Below are positions 55,423 to 64,000 of a DNA stretch of 64,000 nt, piece after piece. Source of the DNA: an uncultured Rhodospirillales bacterium. Lineage in GTDB: Bacteria; Pseudomonadota; Alphaproteobacteria; ATCC43930; CGMCC-115725. Location: contig CAIJOA010000011.1 of NCBI GenBank assembly GCA_903822185.1, positions 372,001-436,000 on the forward strand. Direction: 5' to 3'. Each line of letters begins with the position of its first letter. Position 1 is the first letter of the stretch. The notes below the pieces were generated by a model. The model was not told the origin of the DNA and searched no databases. It worked only from the letters and a program-made list of their open reading frames with translations. Position numbers and translations under genes: made by a program.

Positions 55423-56589
55423 CTAGTCGGCGACCGGTTCGGACGCGCCGTTGAGCCCCATCGCATAGGCGGCTTCCGCCTGCCGATGCTGCATCAGGCT
55501 CGACTTCTGCGGGAAATCGACGTTCTGCTGCGCCGGATCGCGGATGATGCAGTGGGGGTCTTTGCCCTCTTCGATCAGGGCCAGTGATTCCTTCATCATC
55601 CGGCGCATCATGATGATCCCGCCGTCCGACACGCCGAGATGTTCGTTCGGCCGGTCGGCGATGATGCCCTGTTGTTCGACGGCCATGCGATCCTGGTCGC
55701 TGACATCGATGCCCCACCAGTCGCCTTCGAGCGGCTTGTATTCGCCGAGCTTCACCCAGCCCTTCCAGCTTTTGAACACCGGCTTATCGCTGGGATAGAA
55801 TCGGACGAAATATTGCAGCATCGATTCATCGTCCATCGGGACGCGGAAGATCATCGATAGAATAAGCTCGTCGCTACCATCGACCGGCGGCGCGGAGAAA
55901 CGATTGACCGTCGGGAACGCATAGCACGACTTATGCTCATCCTCGTTCCGGCCATCGACCAGCATCACATTGTCGATGCCGTAAGGCTTGCGGTCCCAAT
56001 GATAATCGATGTCCTTGCCGCCATAGCCCGGGAAGGTATAGCCGTGCAGCCAGGCGAGATGGCTGATATCGAGGATGTTCTCGACCCCATTGAGCCAGTT
56101 GGCGTTGACGTTGCGGACCTGCACGCCTTTGACGCCGTCGGTCATGCGCAACACGTCATAAAGCGGCAATAGGGGGGCCGGCTGCGGTCCCATATAGGCG
56201 AAGATAAGGCCGCTGACTTCCTGCGTCGGATAGGCGGTGATCTGCACTTTTTCTTTAAAGGCGCTGCCCTTGGGCTCGGCGGGCTGGTCGGTGCATTGCC
56301 CCGTCGCATCGTAGAGCCAGCCGTGATAGGGGCAGCGGATGCTGTCGCCTTCGACCCGGCCGTAATCCATCGCGAGACTGCGATGGGCACAGCGAAGCTG
56401 CGTCAGCACCGCCTTGCCGCTTTCGCCGCGATAGATCATCAGCTCTTCGCCCAGCACCTTGATCCGCTGCGGCTTGGTCGTCGTGAATTCAGAACAGCCG
56501 ACCGGATGCCAGTAGCGCCGCAGCAGTTCGCCCATCGGCGTGCCGGGTCCAACGCTGGTAAGGAGTTTGTTGTCTTCCGGACTGAGCAT
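55423..56589 (-). CDS. Rieske non-heme iron ring-hydroxylating oxygenase
   Basis: 388 residues. The Rieske 2Fe-2S ligands are Cys67/His69 and Cys86/His89 (RCAHRS and RCPYHGW). The mononuclear iron site is in ENILDISHLAWLH, with bridging Asp174 and ligands His177 and His182. Length and layout match the phthalate 4,5-dioxygenase/vanillate demethylase type. It would start attack on an aromatic ring or ether. A separate reductase is required and is not in the window. It is the first gene of the minus-strand cluster, with a promoter candidate at 56656-56685. Confidence 0.95.
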   Translation of the reverse strand: MLSPEDNKLLTSVGPGTPMGELLRRYWHPVGCSEFTTTKPQRIKVLGEELMIYRGESGKAVLTQLRCAHRSLAMDYGRVEGDSIRCPYHGWLYDATGQCTDQPAEPKGSAFKEKVQITAYPTQEVSGLIFAYMGPQPAPLLPLYDVLRMTDGVKGVQVRNVNANWLNGVENILDISHLAWLHGYTFPGYGGKDIDYHWDRKPYGIDNVMLVDGRNEDEHKSCYAFPTVNRFSAPPVDGSDELILSMIFRVPMDDESMLQYFVRFYPSDKPVFKSWKGWVKLGEYKPLEGDWWGIDVSDQDRMAVEQQGIIADRPNEHLGVSDGGIIMMRRMMKESLALIEEGKDPHCIIRDPAQQNVDFPQKSSLMQHRQAEAAYAMGLNGASEPVAD

Positions 56590-56655
56590 GTTTCTTCCCG
56601 TCGTCTGGCGTTGGCGGCTTCGTGGCCGATTAGCGACCGTTTTTTAGGTCCGCGC

Positions 56656-56685
56656 AGTATGCCGTGCCGGCGCGTTTTCTGCCAA
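56656..56685 (-). promoter_or_regulatory. candidate promoter of the Rieske gene cluster
   Basis: On the minus strand TTGGCA (56685-56680) and CATACT (56661-56656) are 18 bases apart. A start near 56649 gives a leader of about 60 bases. No regulator gene lies next to it. Confidence 0.45.
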
Positions 56686-56720
56686 GGCGTTTTGCCGAAA
56701 AACTACTTCAAAGCAGCGCT

Positions 56721-56754
56721 TTTACATGCCCGCCGCCATTGATGATGGTGTAAA
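56721..56754. promoter_or_regulatory. inverted repeat in the Rieske/MFS divergent region
   Basis: TTTACA (56721-56726) and TGTAAA (56749-56754) frame an inner CCAT-TGATG-ATGG hairpin (56736-56748). It lies midway between the divergent Rieske and MFS genes, 36 bases upstream of the predicted Rieske promoter. It could be an operator for a regulator encoded elsewhere. The rest of this 240-base gap shows nothing I can name. Confidence 0.35.
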
Positions 56755-56829
56755 AATCTGCCCACCCCGATCCCATCGTTTTTAAAGCCCGTGGCGGGAG
56801 CGAACCGGCTCGGTTATTCATGAACCGCC

Positions 56830-58176
56830 ATGGAGCTTCCCGACGGACTGCCGGTCCCCAAACGCTATTGGGCGATCGCCACCATCATCCTCACCCTGAT
56901 CATGACCGTCGTCGATGGATCGATCGTCAATGTCGCGCTGCCGACGATCGCCCGTGATCTCGGCATCAGCGCGGGAACCTCGATCTGGGTCATCAACGCC
57001 TATCAGTTGGCGCTGATCACGACACTGTTGCCGTTGGCGTCGCTGGGCGACGGATATGGCTATCGCCGTATCTTCCTGGCCGGAATCGTCATTTTCACCG
57101 GCGCGGCGCTGATCAGCATGACCGCGCAATCCCTTCCGGTCTTAATCACCGGTCGCGTGCTGCAGGGCATCGGCGCGGCAGGGATTTTCAGCGTCAATTC
57201 GGCGTTGATACGGTACGTCTATCCGCGTTCCATGCTGGGCCACGGTATCGGCATCAACGCCTTCGTCATCGCCACCGCATCGGCCTTGGGCCCCACCGCC
57301 GCCGCGACGGTCTTATCTTTCGCGTCATGGCATTGGCTGTTCGCAGTCAGCTTCCCGCTCGGCATCATCGCCGCCTTTGCGACGGTCAGCCTGCCGCCAT
57401 CCACGCTATCGCGGCATCGTTTCGATTACGGCAGCGCGCTGCTCAACGCCGTCGCGTTCGGTCTGTTGATCCTCGGCATCGGCAATGTCGTTCATGGCGG
57501 TTGGGTGCCGTGGCTCGAACTCGCCGTCGCCTTGGTTTCGGGCGTCTGGCTGGTACGGCGGCAATTGTCGCGGCCCTTCCCGCTGCTGCCGGTCGATCTG
57601 CTACGTATCCCGCTGTTCGCGGTGGCGGCGGGAACCTCGTGCTGTTCCTATATCGCCTTCATGACCGCTTATGTCGCCTTGCCGTTTCATCTCCAGCATG
57701 TGCTGGGGCGCAGCGCGGTCGAAACCGGCTTCCTGATGACGCCTTGGCCCCTGCTGACCGGCATTGTCGGGCCGATCTCCGGTTGGTTGTCCGACCGCCA
57801 TTCCTCGGCCGTGCTATGCGCAACGGGGCTCAGCCTCTTTGCGCTTTCTCTTGCGCTGCTGTCGATGCTTCCCGCCGACGCCAGCAATCTCGACGTCGCG
57901 TGGCGCATGGCATTGGCCGGAGCGAGCTGGGCCGTGTTCCAAGCGCCGAACAACCGGGCGATGCTGCGTTCGGCCCCACGCGAACGCAGCGGCGGTGCCA
58001 GCGGCATCCTCGGCAGCGCGCGCGTCTTCGGCCTGACTACCGGGGCCAGCATCACCGCTTTCGTGTTCCATTGGGGATCGGGCACGCAGCCGGCGATTCT
58101 CACCGGCGCAGCCATCGCCATCTTCGCTGCCGGGGTAAGCCTCCTGCGGATCGGCACGCCCCGCCCCGAGATGTAA
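56830..58176 (+). CDS. MFS transporter, DHA2 (EmrB/QacA-like) type
   Basis: 448 residues with about 12-14 helices. Helix 1 carries LIMTVVDGSIVNVALPTIARD, the DHA2 motif D1, and the loop 2-3 motif is LASLGDGYGYRRIF. Motif C-like LGPTAAATVLSFASWHWLF follows. Members export drugs or organic compounds by proton antiport. It is divergent from the Rieske cluster, so it may export a related compound. No clear Shine-Dalgarno precedes its ATG. It ends two bases before the convergent pbpC. Confidence 0.9.
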   Translation: MELPDGLPVPKRYWAIATIILTLIMTVVDGSIVNVALPTIARDLGISAGTSIWVINAYQLALITTLLPLASLGDGYGYRRIFLAGIVIFTGAALISMTAQSLPVLITGRVLQGIGAAGIFSVNSALIRYVYPRSMLGHGIGINAFVIATASALGPTAAATVLSFASWHWLFAVSFPLGIIAAFATVSLPPSTLSRHRFDYGSALLNAVAFGLLILGIGNVVHGGWVPWLELAVALVSGVWLVRRQLSRPFPLLPVDLLRIPLFAVAAGTSCCSYIAFMTAYVALPFHLQHVLGRSAVETGFLMTPWPLLTGIVGPISGWLSDRHSSAVLCATGLSLFALSLALLSMLPADASNLDVAWRMALAGASWAVFQAPNNRAMLRSAPRERSGGASGILGSARVFGLTTGASITAFVFHWGSGTQPAILTGAAIAIFAAGVSLLRIGTPRPEM

Positions 58177-58178
58177 CC

Positions 58179-60185
58179 CTATTGCAGCCGGACGCTCGCG
58201 CTGGCGGTTTGATTATTGTGGTCCGTCACCGATAGCCGTGCGAATCCAGGGCCATTGGGTTTCCACGACACTGTCGTCCCCACCGCCTCGACCGGCAGCG
58301 GCACGCCATTGACCGCCCAACGATAGGGCGGCGTGCCGCCCGCCGCTTCCAACGCGATCGGACGTGCGTCTTCATCGAAATCGAGCGTCGCGCCGGTAGG
58401 CGGGAACATGATCTTGGGTGTCGGTGCATTGGTCAGCGTGGCGCTGCGTGGCGCATACCGTTTCAGGGACGGAGCAACGCGGCCCTTGCCTTCTTTCGCC
58501 GGCTTCGCCGCCGGCTCTTCCGCCTCGGCGGGCAAAAGATCGAACAGTTTGAACAACAGCGGCGCCGCCGTGTTGCGGCCAAAGGCGCCGGGACGCGGAC
58601 TTCCCTCGACGCGCCCGATCCAGACCGCGATCGTATAACCGCTGGTGTAACCCGCCGACCAGGCATCGCGGAAGCCGTAGGACGTACCCGTCTTATACGC
58701 GACCGGCCGCGGCCGCAGCATCGAGACGCCGTCGGGACGCGGTGTCCCGCGCAATATATCGCCGACCTTCGCCGCTGCTTCGCGCGTCATCAACGCCTCG
58801 CCTGGCGCTGCGGGATCAGCGGCGAGATAGCGCAGCGGCGTGACCCGTCCTTGATCGGCCAGTCCGACATAGAGCGACGTTAAATCTTCGAGGCTGATGC
58901 CGACGCCGCCCAAGGCGATCGGGAGGGATGCCGCGACCATGCCACGCGGAAATTCGAGCCGCGTGCCGACCTGGCGCAGCGCGGCCGCGAAACGTTCCGG
59001 CCCGACCTGGCTCAGCAATTCGACCGCCGGCAGGTTATAAGATTGCTGCAGCGCCTCTCGTACTGAGACCGTGCCGTGGAAATCATGGGTGATGTTCTGT
59101 GGTGCGTAATCGCCGATCCGCAACGGTGCATCGTCGATCAACGTATCGGGCAGGATCAACACATCGTCGAAGGCCATGCCGTAAATGAACGGCTTCAGCG
59201 TCGAACCCGGGGAACGCTTGGCGCGCATCATATCGACCATGCCGCCCGGCCCCCAGTAATCGACGCCGCCCAGATAGGCCATGACGGCGCGGTCGCTGTT
59301 GCGCACGATCAGCACGGCGATGCTTGCCTTGTCACCGAGATAAGGCTTCTCGCGCCGGGCCAAATCCTCGACCGCACCTTGCAGCCCCGCATCGAACGTC
59401 GTCTTGACCGGCCCGCTACGGTGCATGCCGCGCAAACGATCGGCGAAATAGGGCGCGCGACGCGGCAGGGCATGACGCGTGATGACAGCAAGATCCAGCG
59501 CAGCGGCATCGGGCTTGAACTTTTGCAGCACCTTGCGCTCGGCGGTCACCGCACGCTCGAAATGCCGATCGGGTCTCAGTCTTGCCGGGCTGCGCGGCAA
59601 GGCGACGAGCAGCGCCGCTTGATCGTCCGAGAGGATGCCCGCCTCGCGATCGAAATGGATGAGTGTCGCGGCGCGGACACCTTCGATGTTGCCGCCGAAC
59701 GGCGCCAGGGTCAGATACATGGACAGGATATCGCGCTTCGAATAATGCGCCTCAAGCTGAAGCGCCCGAGCGATGTCGAACAGCTTGCCGCCGACATCGT
59801 GACGATGCGGCGTCAGCAACCGCGCCACCTGCATCGTTAGCGTCGAACCGCCCGAAACGATATGACCGCGCGTGACAAGCTGCCACGCCGCACGGCCAAG
59901 CGCGAGGGGATCGATGCCGGGATGCCACCAGAAGCGGCGATCCTCGGTCTTCAGCAGCATCGCCAGATATTGCGGATCGACCGCCTCTGGTTCTGCCCCG
60001 AGACGCCACATGCCATCGGGCGTGGTCGATACATGCAACACTTCGCCACTAGATGCACGGACTTCAAGCGACTGCGTGTTGTATCGCGTTAGGTCAAGCG
60101 GGAAGAAATGATCGGCGATGACGACTGTTACCACGAGCATCAAGAGAGATACCGTGGAGAAACCTATGACTCCTTTACGCGTCAT
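58179..60185 (-). CDS. pbpC: penicillin-binding protein 1C
   Basis: 668 residues: N-terminal membrane anchor (LLMLVVTVVIADHFFPL), GT51 glycosyltransferase domain with catalytic Glu81 (KTEDRRFWWHPGID), transpeptidase domain with nucleophile Ser328 (KRSPGSTLKPF) and KTGTSYGFRDAW, and the C-terminal BiPBP_C domain typical of PBP1C. It lies downstream of an alpha-2-macroglobulin-like gene, as in E. coli (yfhM-pbpC). The start codon lies at the inner edge of a dispersed repeat and has no Shine-Dalgarno; the next in-frame ATG would remove half the anchor. Confidence 0.95.
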   Translation of the reverse strand: MTRKGVIGFSTVSLLMLVVTVVIADHFFPLDLTRYNTQSLEVRASSGEVLHVSTTPDGMWRLGAEPEAVDPQYLAMLLKTEDRRFWWHPGIDPLALGRAAWQLVTRGHIVSGGSTLTMQVARLLTPHRHDVGGKLFDIARALQLEAHYSKRDILSMYLTLAPFGGNIEGVRAATLIHFDREAGILSDDQAALLVALPRSPARLRPDRHFERAVTAERKVLQKFKPDAAALDLAVITRHALPRRAPYFADRLRGMHRSGPVKTTFDAGLQGAVEDLARREKPYLGDKASIAVLIVRNSDRAVMAYLGGVDYWGPGGMVDMMRAKRSPGSTLKPFIYGMAFDDVLILPDTLIDDAPLRIGDYAPQNITHDFHGTVSVREALQQSYNLPAVELLSQVGPERFAAALRQVGTRLEFPRGMVAASLPIALGGVGISLEDLTSLYVGLADQGRVTPLRYLAADPAAPGEALMTREAAAKVGDILRGTPRPDGVSMLRPRPVAYKTGTSYGFRDAWSAGYTSGYTIAVWIGRVEGSPRPGAFGRNTAAPLLFKLFDLLPAEAEEPAAKPAKEGKGRVAPSLKRYAPRSATLTNAPTPKIMFPPTGATLDFDEDARPIALEAAGGTPPYRWAVNGVPLPVEAVGTTVSWKPNGPGFARLSVTDHNNQTASASVRLQ

Positions 60186-60257
60186 TGCGAGGAGCGCAGC
60201 GACGAAGCAATCCAGTCTTTAGCGCACACTGGATTGCTTCGCTTCGCTCGCAATGAC
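60181..60257. repeat. dispersed palindromic repeat overlapping the pbpC start
   Basis: Arms of 35 (60181-60215) and 29 bases (60229-60257) share the ends GTCATTGCGAG and GAAGCAATCCAG in inverted orientation, with six extra bases in one arm. Repeats beginning GTCATTGCGAG and ending GCAATCCAG are ones I recall seeing interspersed in many bacterial genomes. It fills most of the gap between the macroglobulin-like gene and pbpC and contains the pbpC ATG. Confidence 0.8.
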
Positions 60258-60276
60258 GATGGAAGGATCATTGCGC

Positions 60277-63200
60277 TTACTTCAATTCCACGACCGCTTG
60301 ACCGGCGGCGGTACGCGCCATCATGCCCGGGCGATACATGTCTTCGACCACCGCTTCGGGCAGAACGAAATTGCCAGGCGTAATCGCACGAACAAGATAG
60401 ACCATGTGGAACTCGTTCTTGGCGAGATGCGCATCGGCGTCATTCACCTCGGTGTAACGCTCGGACAATTCCAAACCGTCGCCAAGATCGAACGCCGCGA
60501 CGTAGCGGTCATCACGGGCCTCGCGCAGACGGGTCTGCGATAGCGGCCCAAGGAAATCATAGCCGTTATCTTTGACCGCGATCGGCGCTTCGATTTCCCA
60601 TCCCGCCGGCAACATATCGACCAGCACGGTGCGATGGGAATTCTTGTCGTCGTTATGACCGCTGAGCGAGACGATCATCCGGTCGTTCTGCTTCAAATGC
60701 GTCGGATCGACCGGTGTACCGTCGAGGGCGAAATATTCCTTCTTCAGCGTATAACCCGCCTCGATCGCGGACGGCGCTTCCTTGGGCGCGCCTTGCACGA
60801 CCAGGGTGCGATAGAGATCGCGCTCGCCCTTATTGCTGACGGAATAGCCGGCGGTGATCTCGTCGATCGTCGGCGCGAGAGCCAACGGCAGTTTCAGATC
60901 GACGACGGCTTTGCCGTTGATCGCGATGGAACGGCCGCTGTTGTCGGTGTTGAGCGCATGCGCCGCCGCCAATAGCCACGCCTTGTCCTGCGTGTTGAGC
61001 TTGTCCGCCGATAGCTTCATGTCGCTCAAACGCTGCGTCAGCGTCGCCGCCGTCTGGTCGTCGCCGATTTCGGCAGCAACGGCGATGAGTCCGGCGATGT
61101 CACGCGCCTTACTGTAATAGGCCAGATCGAACCACCAGCGCGGATAACGCACGACATCGAGCGCCGCGATCGCCATCGTGAACGCCTCTTTCCCGCGTGC
61201 GCGGTCGCCCATCAAAGAAAGTGCGCCGGCAAGTTGACCGAGGCTCAAAGGCTGCGCCAGTGCGTTGTCGCCCTTGTCGCGCCAGCGGATCAGCGTCCGT
61301 TGCGGTTCAAGACGCGAAGCAGTGCGCGCGGTGTCGTGGATGCGGCGGATGGTGCCGATGTCGGCACGGCCGGCGCGGGCGAGAACATATTCGCCGTAGG
61401 TACGGGTTGCATCGGCGGCTTGCGCGTAATAGCCGCTATTGGCCTGATCGATCTGACGAAGCGCCTGCTGCAGCCAGACATAACTGCGCTGGATCGCGGC
61501 AGGCGAGACGGTGAAGCCGGCTTGCTGTGCGTGCAGCATGAAGTCGAGCACATAAACGTTCAGCCAGGGCGAGGCCTCGCTGTCGCCCGAACGCCACAAA
61601 CCGAACTGCCCGGCGGCATCCTGACGGTCGAGGATCGTATCGATCGCCTGCTGCACGCGCGGTTTGACCCCCGCATCTTGCGGCACCCGTCCCAGAAGGG
61701 ATGGATCGCCGAAGTAAAGCAACGGGAACGCGGTCGAGACGAGCTGTTCGGTGCAGCCGTAGGGATAACGATACAGCGATTGCAGCAGGCTGGGCACGTC
61801 GATGCCCGCGAAGCCGGAATATCCGAGACTGACCGTGACGCTGCCAGGGACGAAGGCGCTCACCATTTTCGGATCGATGCGATAATCCTGGCCAGGTGCT
61901 TGCGTCGCCGTATCTTCAAGCGCGATCGGATAATGCGCGGCGCGTACCGCGATCTGCCATTCGCGATGGACGGCGTAGTTATTGGGACCGGTGAAGTCGG
62001 CCTTGATTGTCGCGATGCCGTCATCGGTGCCGGCGATCGAAATACCGTCCATCTTCTGCTCGCCGACGGCGAGGGTGTAATCGAGCGGATGATCCGCCGA
62101 CACGGTCGCAGCGCCCTCGCTGGCGAGCTTCAGGTGATAATCGCCGGCGACGCCATCGAGATTATGCAGCAGCAACGCGAGATGTGCCGAATCACCCGGT
62201 GCGAGGAAGCGCGGCAGAGCGAGATCGGCCACCACCGGATCGCGCACGATCAAGGTCGCCTCGCTTTGGCCGACCGCGTCGTGGTTATAGGCGATCGCCA
62301 TCAAGCGAAGCTGACCTTCGAAGTCCGGGATATCGAGGGTGACATGCGCCGTGCCGTTACTGTCGAGCGCAACCGGCCCCGAGAACAAAGCGACCGTACG
62401 CTTGCTGACGACCGGCAAGGCTTGGCCGCCAATGCCTTCGTCGCCGCCTTGATGGATCGGTCCCGCTGCGGCGCTGCCGTCGAGCAAACGGCCGTAATCG
62501 TCTCGAATATCGACGCCCAGTTGGCGTTTGCCGAAGAGGAACCCGACCGGGTCCGGCGTCGCGAAGCGTGTCAGTTGCAGGATGCCTTCATCGACCGCTG
62601 CCAGCGTGACGTATGTATTCGGTCCCGCACCTTTGACAGTGATCGGCACCTCGATCTTTTGCTGCGGCGTTACCTTGGACGGCGCGTTGATCGCCACCGC
62701 CAGCGTGCGCGGCGCCGCGTCGATGCCGACCCAGGCGAGACCGATCGCACGAACCGGATCGCGGGCACGGCCTTCGTTCAACGGGCGATACATCGAAACT
62801 AGGACATAAGCACCCGCCCCCCAATCGGCCGAGGCATTGATATCGACCGTCGCACCATCCTTGGGCACGTCGATGGACCGCGTTTCAAAAATACGGCTGC
62901 CCGCGATGGCCACTTCGGCCTTGCCGGCGAAGGGGCCTTGGATGCGGACATGCAGCTTGTCGCCCGGCGCGACGACGGCTTTCTCGACACTGACATCAAC
63001 CTTGTCCGGCGTATCCGCCGCGTCGGTCGTCTGTTCCCATCCCGCCGAGAAACGGATGCTGGTCGCGGCTTGGCTTTGCGGATCGTCGAGGATAAGGCGG
63101 AAATAGCCCCATTCGACCGGCTGGCTTAGTGCCGCCGCCGCTGCGGCAGCCACGTCGATCGCGCCCGAGGCAATCGGCACATCGACGACGTGGTAATGCC

Positions 63201-64000
63201 ACTGCCAATTACTGCCGGTCTTGAACCAGTCATAGACATGATCTTCACGCACGAGACGCCAGCGCAAGCCGGTGCGCGCGATCCCGTGACCGTCGGCATC
63301 GAAGGCCCGGACATCGAACACAGCCGTACTCGATTCCTGGGTGCGATTATCGGCAAAGCGCGGCTTGACGCCGAGCAGCACCGGCTGGGTCCGGATCGGC
63401 AGTTCGACCGTGTCTTCGACGACCCGACCACTCGGCTCGAAGAGGCCTGCGGTCAGCACGCCCTTGAGCGGCGTCTTCGATGGCTTCGGCGCTTGGAACA
63501 CATCGGTGATCCGAACATGACCATCGGCATCGGCGACCGGCGGATCGAGAGTCTGAAGCGCGTCTTCGATCTTCTCATCGACCAGCCCGAAGCTGTAACC
63601 CTTGGCATCGGCCACCGGTGAGGGATCGCGGGTGATCTTCAGCGTCGCTTCGCTTTTGAGCTGCGCCGCCGGCGCGCCGTAAAGGAATTGACCATCGAGC
63701 GCCGCCGCAATCGGCTCACCCGGCTTCAAGGCGGGGCTCGACGATTTCAGCGTCACCTTCAATTGCTGTGGCACGAAATCCTGAACATCGAATTGGGCGC
63801 GGCCAACCGGCGTGCCCGACGCATCGACCAGCGCCTCGACGCTCCACATGCCGCGCGACGCGGTCTTGCTGAGTTCCACGCTTTGATGGAATCCGCCCGC
63901 GGTCTGCGTTTTCAGGGTAAAGCGTTTGGCCTCGACGCCATCGGGACGGCGCAGGATCAAGGTCAACGGCATATCGTCGATGCTTTTGCCGACGCGGTCG
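60277..64000 (-). CDS. alpha-2-macroglobulin family protein (N-terminus cut by window)
   Basis: At least 1,240 residues; the frame continues off the right edge (DRVGKSIDDMPL precedes the first in-window Met), so the start and any lipoprotein signal are outside. It contains MG-type beta domains and the thioester motif GCTEQ (in YPYGCTEQL, near 61741-61760), followed by an alpha-helical toroid with DRQDAAGQFGLWRSGD. Bacterial members are periplasmic protease traps thought to protect the envelope and to work with PBP1C, whose gene follows. The C-terminal region (YRPGMMARTAAGQAVVEL) is intact. Confidence 0.94.
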   Translation of the reverse strand, partial: DRVGKSIDDMPLTLILRRPDGVEAKRFTLKTQTAGGFHQSVELSKTASRGMWSVEALVDASGTPVGRAQFDVQDFVPQQLKVTLKSSSPALKPGEPIAAALDGQFLYGAPAAQLKSEATLKITRDPSPVADAKGYSFGLVDEKIEDALQTLDPPVADADGHVRITDVFQAPKPSKTPLKGVLTAGLFEPSGRVVEDTVELPIRTQPVLLGVKPRFADNRTQESSTAVFDVRAFDADGHGIARTGLRWRLVREDHVYDWFKTGSNWQWHYHVVDVPIASGAIDVAAAAAAALSQPVEWGYFRLILDDPQSQAATSIRFSAGWEQTTDAADTPDKVDVSVEKAVVAPGDKLHVRIQGPFAGKAEVAIAGSRIFETRSIDVPKDGATVDINASADWGAGAYVLVSMYRPLNEGRARDPVRAIGLAWVGIDAAPRTLAVAINAPSKVTPQQKIEVPITVKGAGPNTYVTLAAVDEGILQLTRFATPDPVGFLFGKRQLGVDIRDDYGRLLDGSAAAGPIHQGGDEGIGGQALPVVSKRTVALFSGPVALDSNGTAHVTLDIPDFEGQLRLMAIAYNHDAVGQSEATLIVRDPVVADLALPRFLAPGDSAHLALLLHNLDGVAGDYHLKLASEGAATVSADHPLDYTLAVGEQKMDGISIAGTDDGIATIKADFTGPNNYAVHREWQIAVRAAHYPIALEDTATQAPGQDYRIDPKMVSAFVPGSVTVSLGYSGFAGIDVPSLLQSLYRYPYGCTEQLVSTAFPLLYFGDPSLLGRVPQDAGVKPRVQQAIDTILDRQDAAGQFGLWRSGDSEASPWLNVYVLDFMLHAQQAGFTVSPAAIQRSYVWLQQALRQIDQANSGYYAQAADATRTYGEYVLARAGRADIGTIRRIHDTARTASRLEPQRTLIRWRDKGDNALAQPLSLGQLAGALSLMGDRARGKEAFTMAIAALDVVRYPRWWFDLAYYSKARDIAGLIAVAAEIGDDQTAATLTQRLSDMKLSADKLNTQDKAWLLAAAHALNTDNSGRSIAINGKAVVDLKLPLALAPTIDEITAGYSVSNKGERDLYRTLVVQGAPKEAPSAIEAGYTLKKEYFALDGTPVDPTHLKQNDRMIVSLSGHNDDKNSHRTVLVDMLPAGWEIEAPIAVKDNGYDFLGPLSQTRLREARDDRYVAAFDLGDGLELSERYTEVNDADAHLAKNEFHMVYLVRAITPGNFVLPEAVVEDMYRPGMMARTAAGQAVVELK

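Noticed and set aside
61234-62802. Open frame of 522 codons on the plus strand
   Set aside because: Antisense to the alpha-2-macroglobulin-like gene, with the low-complexity composition of a shadow frame.

Overview
The window is a GC-rich chromosomal stretch from an alphaproteobacterium. The signs are a 40-residue aa3-type cytochrome oxidase subunit IV-like protein, a divergent pepA/lptF junction, and the chains lptF-lptG-lptD-surA-pdxA-rsmA, gmk-yicC-mltG-fabF-acpP-fabG-fabD, rpsF-rpsR-rplI and dnaB-alr-mlaEF-radA-cvpA-purF. I cannot go below class from sequence alone. I see no rRNA, tRNA, insertion sequence, prophage, integrase or CRISPR array. No gene-free stretch exceeds 300 bases; the longest is 56590-56829.

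Layout. 1-3040: end of an unknown gene, a polytopic GT87-like glycosyltransferase, the tiny oxidase subunit and a soluble PAS histidine kinase. 3124-5554: pepA-holC-ndk (minus strand). 5640-8986: two overlapping polytopic membrane proteins of unknown function. 9127-16747: LPS export (lptF, lptG, lptD), the outer-membrane chaperone surA, then pdxA and rsmA. 16796-17020: a small protein gene. 17179-23472 (minus): fatty acid synthesis (fabD, fabG, acpP, fabF), peptidoglycan endolysis (mltG), yicC, gmk and a small lipoprotein. 23709-24976: ribosomal proteins S6, S18 and L9. 25028-36326: a block lying between rplI and dnaB, made of a FUSC-type membrane protein, a complete kdpFABCDE potassium uptake operon preceded by an extra 27-residue ORF, an aldo/keto reductase and a cyclopropane fatty acid synthase. 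36414-45944: dnaB, alr, a lipid-transport ABC pair, radA, cvpA, purF, an SDR and an alpha/beta hydrolase.

45951-56589 (all minus) runs from a Rieske oxygenase through an ABC binding protein and permease, a molybdopterin hydroxylase large subunit and a VOC extradiol dioxygenase-like protein. It then continues, with zero or near-zero spacing, into a TPR/glycosyltransferase-like protein, a DUF6165-type protein and a methyltransferase. The first five look like an uptake and oxidation pathway for an aromatic or heterocyclic compound. A transporter ATPase and the small subunits of the Mo enzyme are absent from the window. An MFS efflux-type transporter is divergent from this cluster.

58179-64000: pbpC and an alpha-2-macroglobulin-like gene cut by the window edge, a known pairing, separated by a dispersed inverted repeat that supplies the pbpC start codon.

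Nothing here is a clear-cut new system. The best leads are the 27-residue ORF ahead of kdpF, the catabolic/TPR/DUF6165 gene chain, start codons embedded in hairpins (FUSC gene, pbpC), and candidate leaderless starts of lptF and dnaB. All promoter and terminator calls come from reading motifs by eye.
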